Source: a virus
Strand: one strand, 5' to 3'
Length of the DNA stretch: 20,986 nucleotides
Virus record (IMG/VR): IMGVR_UViG_3300025138_013609
Location: 1 to 20,986 of that record
Part shown: piece after piece, positions 7,997 to 15,380 of the stretch
Position numbering within the stretch: position 1 is the stretch's first letter
How the letters are laid out: every line of letters begins with the position of its first letter
The notes under the pieces: generated by a model
Seen by the model: only the letters and a program-made list of their open reading frames with translations
Databases searched by the model: none
Told to the model about the DNA's origin: nothing
Program-made: the position numbers and the translations under genes

Positions 7997-8602
7997 ATGG
8001 GCAACCCCGCAACACTTACCGACATCGGCGGCATCGGGCCGGCCACGGCCACGAAGCTGGAAGCTGCCGGCATCAAGACGGTTGCCGATCTGGCTGCTGC
8101 CGAGGCCGCAACGCTCGAGGCGCTGGACGGAATGCCGCCTGGTGCGAAATTCGCCGACTGGATCGCTGCTGCCCAGCCCGCGCCGGTCGCGAAGACGCCC
8201 GCACCTGCACCCCCGGCGCCCAAGGCGGTGAACCAGCCCACTGCCAAGCCCGCCGCAAAGGCAGCGAAGGCAGTGGCGGTCGATGAGATTGCGGCCGGTC
8301 CCATGATCGTGGTGACCGGGCCGAAGAAGGGCTTCCGCCGGGCGGGCTTTGGTTTCGGCCAGCAGCCCCGCGCTATTCCGCTGCAGGAATTCGGCGAAGG
8401 GATCGAGGCGCTGCGCCGGGTGCTGGCCATTCTCAGCGAAGATCGCCTGACTACCGTTTGCATCGATCTGGACGGGGCGGAACACAAGCCCGATCGCAAT
8501 GCCGTGCAGGATCTGGCCGCGCTGGCCGCAGCGGGCGGCAATTGCGAGGTCGACCCCGAAGATCTGCACGCGCTGGTTGCTCGCGTTTTCGGCAGCTTCT
8601 GA
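7997..8602 (+). CDS. Helix-hairpin-helix / Mu gp35-like (HI1506-related) fusion protein
   Basis: This 201-residue protein has three parts. Residues about 5-50 form a helix-hairpin-helix-type fold (LTDIGGIGPATATKLEAAGI, then TVADLAAA), the kind that binds DNA without sequence preference. Residues about 54-92 are an Ala/Pro/Lys linker. Residues about 95-200 resemble the Mu/FluMu gp35 (HI1506-related) region with GFRRAGFGFGQQPRAIPL. Mu gp35 lies at the same place between capsid and gp36. The ATG at 7997 has an excellent Shine-Dalgarno sequence (AAGGAG). The frame is open upstream through the capsid gene, but that is a shadow. Function is unknown; a DNA-contacting head or neck role is an inference. 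Confidence 0.75.
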   Translation: MGNPATLTDIGGIGPATATKLEAAGIKTVADLAAAEAATLEALDGMPPGAKFADWIAAAQPAPVAKTPAPAPPAPKAVNQPTAKPAAKAAKAVAVDEIAAGPMIVVTGPKKGFRRAGFGFGQQPRAIPLQEFGEGIEALRRVLAILSEDRLTTVCIDLDGAEHKPDRNAVQDLAALAAAGGNCEVDPEDLHALVARVFGSF

Positions 8603-8605
8603 TCC

Positions 8606-9028
8606 ATGCCCTACACCGACCTCGGCAAACTGACCGCGCGCTTCGGCGAAGATCTGCTGCTGCAGCTCGCCGATCGCGACGGATCGGGCGCGGTCGATGA
8701 CGGCGTGGTGGATGGCGCGATCGCCGATACCGACGCGGCGATCGATGGCTATCTGGCGGGGCGGTACAAGCTGCCCCTGGCCACGACGCCGCCGCTGCTG
8801 GCGGATCTGGCCGCGGCGATCGCGATCTACAAGCTGCATACCTACGAGCCCGACGCCAAGATCGCCGAAGATTACAAGGATGCTATGCGCCAGCTGCGCG
8901 AGATCGCGGCCGGCACCATCCGCCTGCCCGCCGAAGGGGTAGAGCCCGAAGGCACCGGCGCCAGCGGCGTGCGCGTGACCGATCGGGAGCGCCCCTTCAC
9001 CGAGCAGAACCTGAAGGGCTTCATATGA
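8606..9028 (+). CDS. Head-tail connector protein, Mu gp36-like (DUF1320)
   Basis: A 140-residue protein with the DUF1320 signature: YTDLGKLTARFGEDLLLQL at the start, DGVVDGAIADTDAAIDGYL, then RYKLPL and a helical LADLAAAIAIYKLHTYE. Family members are Mu gp36-type neck/adaptor proteins joining portal to tail. It begins three bases after the previous stop with no strong ribosome binding site, which suggests coupling. Its own stop overlaps the next start as ATGA. Confidence 0.87.
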   Translation: MPYTDLGKLTARFGEDLLLQLADRDGSGAVDDGVVDGAIADTDAAIDGYLAGRYKLPLATTPPLLADLAAAIAIYKLHTYEPDAKIAEDYKDAMRQLREIAAGTIRLPAEGVEPEGTGASGVRVTDRERPFTEQNLKGFI

Positions 9029-9474
9029 ACGCGCCCTTCCGCATCGAAGAGGTGGCCGCCCGCATCGAGGCCGAAGTTGCAGAGCTAACCGGCCAGCTGG
9101 GCGAAGCCGCCGATTTCGCCGATCTGGTGGAACGCAAGAAGCTGCCGGCGAAGACGGGCGGATTCGTGTTGCCAGGCGGATTGCGGGGCGGCGCGGCCGA
9201 TGCGGCCAGCGGCCTGTTCCGTCAGAGTTTCGAAGAGATCGTGAAGGTGGTGCTGGTGGTGCGCGTGGCGGGCGATCCGCTGCGCGCCAAGGCCGTGGCC
9301 AGCCTGGTGCCGCTGGCGCGCGCCACGATCAGCGCCGTGGCCGGTTGGGCGCCCGACGATGCGATCGGCGTGTTCAAGCTGGTCCAGGCCGAGCTGATCG
9401 GCGCGAGCGGCGGTGCCCTGATCTTCGAAATCGATTTCGCCCTGGACGACCAGCTGAGGATCACGACGACATGA
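9025..9474 (+). CDS. Mu gp37-like protein (DUF1834), probable tail terminator
   Basis: A 149-residue protein in the Mu gp37 position and of that family's length. It starts with an amphipathic helix (FRIEEVAARIEAEVAELTG), followed by beta strands ILIKVV-like (IVKVVLVVRV), and ends with LIFEIDFALDDQLRI, as typical tail-terminator-fold proteins do. Such proteins cap the end of the tail tube and join it to the head. It overlaps both neighbours by four bases (ATGA at each side), which implies a tightly coupled gp36-gp37-small protein unit. Confidence 0.75.
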   Translation: MNAPFRIEEVAARIEAEVAELTGQLGEAADFADLVERKKLPAKTGGFVLPGGLRGGAADAASGLFRQSFEEIVKVVLVVRVAGDPLRAKAVASLVPLARATISAVAGWAPDDAIGVFKLVQAELIGASGGALIFEIDFALDDQLRITTT

Positions 9475-9650
9475 CCAAACCCAAGAAACCCGCGCCGACC
9501 GCGCTGCCCAAAAAGGGCGGCAGCTACGTAGCGGATGCCGGCACCGGCAAGCTGAGGCGCACCGCACACACCGAGCCGGCCAAGCCGCGCCCGGCCGCGC
9601 CGCAGGTGGATGCCGCGGCGCCGACCAAGCCCGAAACGAAGGAGGGGTAA
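9471..9650 (+). CDS. Small basic, Pro/Lys-rich protein of unknown function
   Basis: A 59-residue, low-complexity protein rich in Pro, Lys, Ala and Thr. It starts at an ATGA overlap with the gp37-like gene and ends immediately before the tail tube ATG. The central GGSYVADAGTGKLRRT may be a short beta hairpin and resembles the style of small Mu gp38/DUF2635-type proteins found at this site, but I cannot assign it with confidence. The ribosome binding site of the tail tube gene (GGAGG) lies in its last codons. Confidence 0.6.
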   Translation: MTKPKKPAPTALPKKGGSYVADAGTGKLRRTAHTEPAKPRPAAPQVDAAAPTKPETKEG

Positions 9651-10589
9651 ATGGCCGATCCGATCAAGTGGAAGACCAAGATCATCCTGGCGAAGATCGA
9701 GGGCGCATACGGCACTGATGCTGAACCGGTTGCTACCGACGCCATGCTGATGACCGATGTCGAGCTGCGCCCGATGGAAGGCCAGGACATCGCGCGGAAC
9801 ATCGAGCGGCCGCACCTGGGGGCGCAGGAAACGATCCCGGCCGGGCTGTACGCCACGTTGACCGGATCGGTGGAGCTGCAGGGATCTGGCGCGGCCGGAA
9901 CAGCACCGGGCTGGGGCATACTGATGCGCAGCTGCGCGGCGGCCGAGACGGTCGTGGCTGCCACTAGCGTCACCTACAACCCGGTGAGCGACGGGCACGA
10001 ATCGTCCAGCATCTATTTCTGGATGGGCAACACCCAGCACAAGCTGACCGGCGTGCGCGGCACGGCCAACATCACATTGAACGCGCAGGGCATCCCCGTG
10101 GCACGGTTCACCTTGATGGGGCTGTTCAACACCCCTGCCGAAGCGGCGCGCGTCACGCCCGACCTGTCCGCCTTTCAGGTGCCGCAGGTGGCCAGCAACA
10201 AGAACACCCCGGCCTTCAGCGTGGGCGGGCAGGCCATGGTGCTTTCGCAGTTCGGCTTCAATTTGGGCAACGACGTGCAGCAGCGCCTGTTGATCGGACG
10301 CGAGGAAATGCTGATCGTCGATCGGAGCGAGAGCATTTCCGCGCGGGTCGAGGCCCTGCCGCTGACCACCTTCGATCCTTACACTATCGCGGAGGCGCGC
10401 ACGCGCCAGGCAGTGCAGCTGGTGCATGGCACGGCGGCCGGCAAGACCGTGACGATCGGCGCGCCGAGCTGTTCGCTGGGACGCCTGCCGGGATACGAAC
10501 AATCGCAGAATGTGGCCGAATGGCCGCTGTCGCTGACCCCGCTGCCCACCGACGACGGCGACGATCAGTGGACCATCACCCTGACCTGA
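9651..10589 (+). CDS. Tail tube (major tail) protein of a non-contractile tail
   Basis: A 312-residue protein with the layout of siphovirus tail tube proteins in B3/D3112-like phages. The N-terminal WKTKIILAKIEGAYGTDA is typical of the family, followed by MLMTDVELRPMEGQ, a beta-rich core (GLYATLTGSVELQG), and SIYFWMGNTQHKLTGVRG. It polymerises into the tube through which DNA passes. The ATG at 9651 follows GGAGG with correct spacing. No sheath gene lies before it, so the tail is not contractile. Confidence 0.8.
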   Translation: MADPIKWKTKIILAKIEGAYGTDAEPVATDAMLMTDVELRPMEGQDIARNIERPHLGAQETIPAGLYATLTGSVELQGSGAAGTAPGWGILMRSCAAAETVVAATSVTYNPVSDGHESSSIYFWMGNTQHKLTGVRGTANITLNAQGIPVARFTLMGLFNTPAEAARVTPDLSAFQVPQVASNKNTPAFSVGGQAMVLSQFGFNLGNDVQQRLLIGREEMLIVDRSESISARVEALPLTTFDPYTIAEARTRQAVQLVHGTAAGKTVTIGAPSCSLGRLPGYEQSQNVAEWPLSLTPLPTDDGDDQWTITLT

Positions 10590-10596
10590 CCACCAT

Positions 10597-10627
10597 CTGC
10601 GGCCGGGCAGCGCCAGGCGCGCCGCAG
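10597..10627 (+). terminator. Inverted repeat after the tail tube gene, possible attenuator
   Basis: CTGCGGC (10597-10603) pairs with GCCGCAG (10621-10627) around a 17-base loop, in the 63-base gap before the tail chaperone gene. No T-run follows, so it is not a classical terminator. It may slow transcription or protect the abundant tube message, by analogy with the terminator after the capsid gene. Confidence 0.35.
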
Positions 10628-10652
10628 GCCGTTCTGAGAAGGATCTACACGC

Positions 10653-10982
10653 ATGTTCAAACTGGCCGAAGAGCCGACCTTTCGCCACACGGTGACCGCC
10701 AAGGTGCCGGTGGACGGCGGGTTCGAGGATCAGAAGTTCGAGGCGACCTTCCGCGCGATCGGCATGGACGAGGCCGAAGGCTTCGACATGATGGATGCCA
10801 CCAGCGTGAAGGCGTTCCTCGCGCGGATCATCGTGGAGCTGCACGATATCGGCGACGTCGAGGGGCAAGCGCTGGAATATTCGGACAAGGTCCGCGACCA
10901 GGTGACGCGCCTGCCCTGGGCGCGCAAGGCGATCGTCAAGGCATATTTCGCCGCGTTGAACGGGGCGAAGGAGGGAAACTGA
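10653..10982 (+). CDS. Tail assembly chaperone, short form (lambda gpG-like)
   Basis: A 109-residue acidic protein located between the tail tube and tape measure genes, where tail assembly chaperones always lie. It has two beta-rich segments (RHTVTAKVPVDGG, FEATFRAIGMDEA) and a helical C-terminal half. Chaperones of this kind coat the tape measure during tail tube polymerisation and leave the finished virion. The ATG at 10653 follows AGAAGGA. The gene ends in a slippery heptamer directly before TGA, so a fraction of ribosomes should make a longer product (next entries). Confidence 0.8.
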   Translation: MFKLAEEPTFRHTVTAKVPVDGGFEDQKFEATFRAIGMDEAEGFDMMDATSVKAFLARIIVELHDIGDVEGQALEYSDKVRDQVTRLPWARKAIVKAYFAALNGAKEGN

Positions 10983-11018
10983 AAACGGCGGCGCGTGCCC
11001 TAGTGGGCGGCGCCGCCG
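10973..11018 (+). promoter_or_regulatory. Programmed -1 ribosomal frameshift signal
   Basis: The heptamer GGGAAAC (10973-10979) lies in the correct phase (G GGA AAC) immediately before the chaperone stop TGA. Six bases downstream starts a strong hairpin: CGGCGGCGC (10986-10994) pairs perfectly with GCGCCGCCG (11010-11018), and inside it GCCC (10997-11000) pairs with GGGC (11005-11008) around TAGT. Slippery site, spacer and stem match the standard -1 frameshift design. Lambda G/T uses the near-identical GGGAAAG. Confidence 0.9.
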
Positions 11019-11341
11019 GGCCAAGCGAAGCGGTTGCGGATGCTGAAGCCTTCGGTTTCCCGGCCGAGGTGATCGAACAGCTGCGCCAATCGGGCAGCGC
11101 CCCCGACAAGCTCGAGGTCTGGCCGGAAAACTGGCCGATCATCCATGCCTTCACCGCCATATCCACCCAGTGGCGCACCGCGCCGATCGGCATGGGCGCC
11201 TATCGCTATCTCGGCCTGGATTACACTGCGGCCAAGGCCGGGCTGGAACTGGCGGGCATTACCGTGACCAGCGAACAGTGGAAGGGCGTGCGCGTGATGG
11301 AACGCGCGGCGACGATCGAACTGAACGGCGGGGAAGGATAA
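10979..11341 (+). CDS. Frameshift extension of the tail assembly chaperone (lambda gpT-like part, DUF1799-like)
   Basis: This frame, -1 relative to the short chaperone, has no ATG or ribosome binding site near its beginning. After slippage it is read from CTG at 10979, adding 120 residues for a fusion of about 229. The segment EVWPENWPIIHAFTAISTQW, then GLDYTAAKAGLELAG and WKGVRVME, resembles DUF1799 proteins, which sit between chaperone and tape measure in many siphophages and were often annotated as separate genes. The long form would bind the tape measure while the short form recruits tube protein, as in lambda gpG/gpGT. The in-frame GTG at 11003 is a weak alternative start. Confidence 0.85.
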   Translation: MKTAARALVGGAAGPSEAVADAEAFGFPAEVIEQLRQSGSAPDKLEVWPENWPIIHAFTAISTQWRTAPIGMGAYRYLGLDYTAAKAGLELAGITVTSEQWKGVRVMERAATIELNGGEG

Positions 11342-11345
11342 GGCG

Positions 11346-13694
11346 ATGACGCTGCGCACCGCCCTTGTCATTTCCGGCGACAGCCAGGGTGCACAGCGTG
11401 CCCTGACCGATCTGGACCGCGCGATCGAGCAATCAGAAGGCGAAGCCCGCGCCTATGCTCAGGCGTATAAGGATGCTGACGCATCGATCAGCCGCTTGGC
11501 AACCAGCCAGGCAGCCGCAAAGCGCGAGATCGACCAAGCGAAGGCCGCCCTGACGGCAGGCGAAATCTCAGTCGAGGAATACAATCGCTCGCTTCTCGAG
11601 ACTAAGACCGCGCTGGGCCTGGTGCAGGATGAGCATCGCCAGCAGATCGCCACACTGAAGCAGGCCAAGGTAGCTTACGAATCTTCGATAGCCCCGCAGC
11701 AGCAGAATATCGAGCTGACCAATGCGCAGCGCGCCGGGTCGCAGCAACTGGCCATGCAGCTGGGCGATGTGGCGACGATGTACAGCTTGGGCGCGCGGCC
11801 CATGCAGATCTTTGCCAGCCAAGGCATGCAGGTGGTCCAGGCCATCGGTCTGATGCGTGGCAGTGCCGGCGGGTTGATCAGCTTCCTCGGCGGGCCCTGG
11901 GGCCTCGGCCTTATGGCGGCGACCACCGTACTGGTGCCGCTGGTCATGGAGCTGTTTGAAGCCGAGGAAGCCATGGAAGCGGTGGAGATGGCCTCAGATG
12001 GCATGGCGGATGCCCAAGGCGATCTTGCCAAGATGTTCGATCTGGCGACGGGCGCGATCAAGGATCAGAACGCACAGCTGCGGCTGAACCTCGCCCTGAA
12101 GGCAATGAACCTGCGCAGCGAGGCGGCGGAAGCCCGTAGCGAAGCGCAATCGGGGGCGGTCGATTCGGGGCAGATGAGTTGGGGCGCTGCCCTGCGGCGT
12201 CCCGGCTCGCTCTATAGCGGTCTCGCTTTTTCGTCGCGGGAGACCGCCGCCCGGTCGCGCATCGACGCCATCCTGGCAGAGAGAGATCCGACTAAGGCGG
12301 CCCAGCTGGGGTTGAGCGCGGTTCAATGGGCACAAAAGGCAGACTTCTCTCGCGTGGATATCTCGCGCGAGGAATTCATGAACGCGGTCACCAGCGCGGT
12401 TTCGGCCGCAAGCAAGGATAACACCGCTGCCGGGATCGAACGATCGCTCGCTGTTAACGAGCTGGACCCCATGTTCCGCGAGGAGCCGAAGCCCGGCCGA
12501 GGCAGTCGATCACGCCGATCGGGCCGCAATGCCGCGGACCAACTGGCCAAGATCGAGGATCGCTACCTGTCCGATCTGGCCCAGCAGCAGCAGGAAGAGC
12601 TGCGCGCCCGCCTGCAGCTGGCAACCAACATCGATGATGAGCTTGCGATCCGCATGGATCTCCTTGGCGCCGAGCGCGATGAACGCGAGCGCCAGATACA
12701 AAACAACAAGGATTTCACCACCGCGCAGAAGCAAGCGATGCTGGCGCATCTGGATCTGCTGTACGGCAAACGCGAGGCCGTAGGCTCCGATGGCGCGATC
12801 GTGGTGCAGAAGCCGGGCCTTCTGGGCCAGGCAGAGTTGCACCGCATTGCAGAGCGCGAGAATGCGATGGCGCTGGATATGCTGGCGATGCAGGCCGATG
12901 CGCTGGACGCGCAGGCAGGCGTGGCGCTGGGGCTGGATGAACGCTTCGCCCTGGAGAAGCGCGCACTGGATCTGCAGCAGGAGATCGAGCGCAAGCTGCT
13001 GGAACAGGACATTGCCCAAGGCCGCATCCTCGATGCCGCCCAGGCGCGCGCACTGCTGGAGGAACGGCAGGCCGCCCAGCGCGAAGGGGTGCGCCTGGAC
13101 CAGCGCGGCCCGCTGGAGCGCTACACCGACGATCTGAACATGGGCCCCGAGGAAATGCGCCGCTGGGGCGAGCAGCTGGTGGTCGACGAGCTGGAGCATC
13201 TCCGCAACGGCATGCGCGAGGGCATCACCGATGCGCTGGGCGTGGACGATCCGTTTCTGAGCGGCATCATCGATATGTTCATCCAGCAGGTCCTGATCGC
13301 CCCGTTCGCGGAAGCCTTGCAGAGCGCTGGTGCCGGCGACTGGGTCAGCGGACTGTTTTCATCGGTTCTTGGCATCTTCGGCGGCGGCCGCGCCGAAGGC
13401 GGCCCCGTGTCGCCCGGGAAAATTTACGCGGTAAACGAGCGCAGCACCGCGCCTGGCCTGTTCCTGCCGCTGGCACCGGGACGGATCGATCCCGCCGGCG
13501 CCAACGACAATGGCAGCATGCGCGGCAGCAGTGCGGGTTCATCCAATTATTTCGATCTGCGCGGGGCCGTGGTGACGCAGGACCTGCTCGACCAGATGAA
13601 CCAGATCGCCCGGGGCGAAGCGCAGGCCGCAGTGGCTGGGTACGACCAAGTCGCCGCGGCGCGCGTGCAGGATACGCTGGAGCGGCGCCAATGA
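11346..13694 (+). CDS. Tail tape measure protein
   Basis: At 782 residues this is the longest gene in the window and sits directly after the chaperone pair. The N-terminal 130 residues are heptad-rich coiled coil. Residues about 130-165 carry the prophage tail-length N-terminal domain motif (QLGDVATMYSLGARPMQIFASQG). A hydrophobic stretch at about 175-202 (LISFLGGPWGLGLMAATTVL and following residues) could insert into the host membrane during DNA entry. A long alpha-helical Gln/Leu/Ala/Arg-rich middle and a Gly-rich C-terminus (GGGRAEGGPV near residue 678) follow. The protein sets tail length and is ejected ahead of DNA. The ATG has GGAAGGA upstream. The stop overlaps the next ATG (ATGA). Confidence 0.92.
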   Translation: MTLRTALVISGDSQGAQRALTDLDRAIEQSEGEARAYAQAYKDADASISRLATSQAAAKREIDQAKAALTAGEISVEEYNRSLLETKTALGLVQDEHRQQIATLKQAKVAYESSIAPQQQNIELTNAQRAGSQQLAMQLGDVATMYSLGARPMQIFASQGMQVVQAIGLMRGSAGGLISFLGGPWGLGLMAATTVLVPLVMELFEAEEAMEAVEMASDGMADAQGDLAKMFDLATGAIKDQNAQLRLNLALKAMNLRSEAAEARSEAQSGAVDSGQMSWGAALRRPGSLYSGLAFSSRETAARSRIDAILAERDPTKAAQLGLSAVQWAQKADFSRVDISREEFMNAVTSAVSAASKDNTAAGIERSLAVNELDPMFREEPKPGRGSRSRRSGRNAADQLAKIEDRYLSDLAQQQQEELRARLQLATNIDDELAIRMDLLGAERDERERQIQNNKDFTTAQKQAMLAHLDLLYGKREAVGSDGAIVVQKPGLLGQAELHRIAERENAMALDMLAMQADALDAQAGVALGLDERFALEKRALDLQQEIERKLLEQDIAQGRILDAAQARALLEERQAAQREGVRLDQRGPLERYTDDLNMGPEEMRRWGEQLVVDELEHLRNGMREGITDALGVDDPFLSGIIDMFIQQVLIAPFAEALQSAGAGDWVSGLFSSVLGIFGGGRAEGGPVSPGKIYAVNERSTAPGLFLPLAPGRIDPAGANDNGSMRGSSAGSSNYFDLRGAVVTQDLLDQMNQIARGEAQAAVAGYDQVAAARVQDTLERRQ

Positions 13695-14347
13695 TTTTCG
13701 ACTGGCCTGCCAGCCTGGTACCGCAGGATATCGCCGTGCTGCCACCGCGCGCGACCGTGGGCTTATCGCGCAGCCTAAACGGCTTCACGCAATCGGCCCC
13801 GACGATCCGCCCGCCCTTCGGGCTGAAGCTGACCTTCGGCAATCTGTTCGGGGACGAGGTGAAGGCCTGGCGCGCGATGATGGCGCTGTTCGAAGGTCGC
13901 GCCAATGCTGTGCGAGTGCCGCTGTTCGACCTGTGGCACCGGGCGAACGATAAGGCGATCGCTGCAGGGATCGTGGGGCATTCGGACGGTTCGTACTTCT
14001 CCGATGGGACAGGCTATTCGACGCCCGACTTGTCCGGAGTTCTGGTAGCCGGTGTCCAGGGCCAGCGGACGATCACAGCGGACTTCCGCGCCTACGGACA
14101 GCTGCTGGAAGCCGGACTGTATTTCGGCCTGGGGGAGCATCCCTACATCGCGCGGCGCGTCTGGTGGGATGGAAGCGTGGCGAGGATCGAGACCACACCG
14201 ACCCTGCGAAAGGCCTATGTGGACGAACCGCTGAGGCTGAAGCCCACCATGATTGCCGGCCTGATCGATGATGACCAGGGCGAGCTGATGCTTCGCCGCG
14301 CGCGCTTTGGGGCGCCGTCGCTGGAGCTGGTGGAGCGGTTCGTATGA
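13691..14347 (+). CDS. Putative distal tail protein, in the gene-transfer-agent gp12 position
   Basis: A 218-residue, beta-rich protein starting at an ATGA overlap with the tape measure. It begins FDWPASLVPQDIAVLPPRAT, a style common to minor tail proteins following tape measures in Mu-like siphophages, and has FGNLFGDEVKAWRAMMALFEGRANAVRVPLFD in the middle (split here as FGDEVKAW and AVRVPLFDLW). The family is not named with certainty. Position, length and the following three genes correspond to the distal tail protein (gp12) of alphaproteobacterial gene transfer agents. A ring protein joining tube to tip is the inferred role. Confidence 0.6.
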   Translation: MIFDWPASLVPQDIAVLPPRATVGLSRSLNGFTQSAPTIRPPFGLKLTFGNLFGDEVKAWRAMMALFEGRANAVRVPLFDLWHRANDKAIAAGIVGHSDGSYFSDGTGYSTPDLSGVLVAGVQGQRTITADFRAYGQLLEAGLYFGLGEHPYIARRVWWDGSVARIETTPTLRKAYVDEPLRLKPTMIAGLIDDDQGELMLRRARFGAPSLELVERFV

Positions 14348-14940
14348 GCCTGTTCCCCGAAACCATCCGCGCATACATGGCAGGCGCGAAGGTCGAATGT
14401 TCGTTCCTGTTCGCCTTCGAATTTGCCACAGATACCGTGCGCCTGTGGGCCGAGAACGGCCGCCTGGACACCAATGACGGTGAAAGCTGGTTCGGCATCG
14501 GATCGCTCGGCGATGCAACGGGCATCGAGCAGGCGATCAACGGTGAAGCGCCGGAGGCGAAATTCACCCTGTCCGGCATCGATCAGGACATCCTGACCAA
14601 GTGCCGCGAGGAATGGAACACCGAGGCGCGCGGACGCTGGGTGCGCGCATACATCCAGTTCCATGGCGAGCCCGACGAGGCCGACCCTCACAACCAGCGC
14701 TGCTGGGACATGCCCTTTGCCATCGCTGCCTTCCGCATGCTGCGACCCAGCTTTTCCTTCACCGAAGAGGGCGAACGCTCAATCGACGTGACGGCGGAAC
14801 AGATCTTCGCCCTACGCAGCCGGCCGCGCCATGCGATGTACACCGACGCCGATCAGAACGCGCGTTTCCCCGGCGATCGCGGGTTCGAATTCGTCGGCCT
14901 GCTGGCGGGTGGCATCACCACCACATGGCCCGATTACTGA
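14344..14940 (+). CDS. Putative tail hub protein, in the gene-transfer-agent gp13 position
   Basis: A 198-residue protein starting at an ATGA overlap. It contains beta-strand segments (VECSFLFAFEFATDTVRLW, then SWFGIGSLGDATGIEQ) and a well-defined C-terminus YTDADQNARFPGDRGFEFV ending in TTWPDY, a pattern common to tail proteins that precede a peptidase-like gene and a J-like tip protein. Order and size correspond to the hub protein gp13 (DUF2163 type) of gene transfer agents, although the Cys-rich hub motif of that family is absent. Function is inferred from position. Confidence 0.6.
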   Translation: MSLFPETIRAYMAGAKVECSFLFAFEFATDTVRLWAENGRLDTNDGESWFGIGSLGDATGIEQAINGEAPEAKFTLSGIDQDILTKCREEWNTEARGRWVRAYIQFHGEPDEADPHNQRCWDMPFAIAAFRMLRPSFSFTEEGERSIDVTAEQIFALRSRPRHAMYTDADQNARFPGDRGFEFVGLLAGGITTTWPDY

Positions 14941-15380
14941 TGGCGGCCGCACAGACCATATCGCCCATGGAGGCCGCGATCGCAGCCGTGCTGCAGCGCT
15001 GGCTATCTGTGCCCTTCAGCTTGCCGGATGCCAATTGCGCGATCGATCTGCTGGATTATGCCGAAACGCTGACCGGCCGCCGATATGCCGGGCGCCCATC
15101 GCGCGTGCAGGTTCTGCGCATCGCCCGCGATCCCCATGGCGTGGTGGAGATTGCAGCCGAGGCCCTGCACACGCTGGGCTGTGAACCGATCGCAGGCGAC
15201 ATCGCGCGCGGCGATCTGGCGATCGTTGCCAATGCCGAGCATGGCCCCACGTCCAGCCTGTGCCTGGCAGCTGGCGCAGGTGCGCAAGCCCCGATGATGG
15301 CCGCGCGAGGGCGCGAAGGCATCGAGATCGTGCGGATCGAGCCCGACTTTGCCTGGAGGGTGCCATGCCTCAGGCAATAG
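14940..15380 (+). CDS. DUF6950-like protein in the position of the tail NlpC/P60 peptidase
   Basis: From the ATG at 14940 (TGATG overlap with the hub gene) the protein has 146 residues. An alternative in-frame ATG at 14925 would add MARLL. The segment SVPFSLPDANCAIDLLDYAETLTGR places Cys33 where NlpC/P60 and DUF6950 proteins keep their catalytic-type cysteine, and AEHGPTSS provides His101. GDLAIV and the closing FAWRV match the end of DUF6950. In gene transfer agents and many siphophages this slot holds a cell-wall peptidase. Here the DC pair is NC and the HVGI motif is degenerate, so activity is doubtful. Confidence 0.65.
   Translation: MAAAQTISPMEAAIAAVLQRWLSVPFSLPDANCAIDLLDYAETLTGRRYAGRPSRVQVLRIARDPHGVVEIAAEALHTLGCEPIAGDIARGDLAIVANAEHGPTSSLCLAAGAGAQAPMMAARGREGIEIVRIEPDFAWRVPCLRQ

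Noticed and set aside
10520-10981. Extending the DUF1799-like frame upstream to 10520 as an independent gene
   Set aside because: The upstream part overlaps the end of the tail tube gene and the whole chaperone gene, and has no ribosome binding site. The slippery site explains how the frame is entered.
14601-14939. Early start for the DUF6950-like gene within the hub gene
   Set aside because: The upstream stretch is a basic Arg-rich shadow of the hub gene. The first sensible starts are ATG 14925 and ATG 14940.
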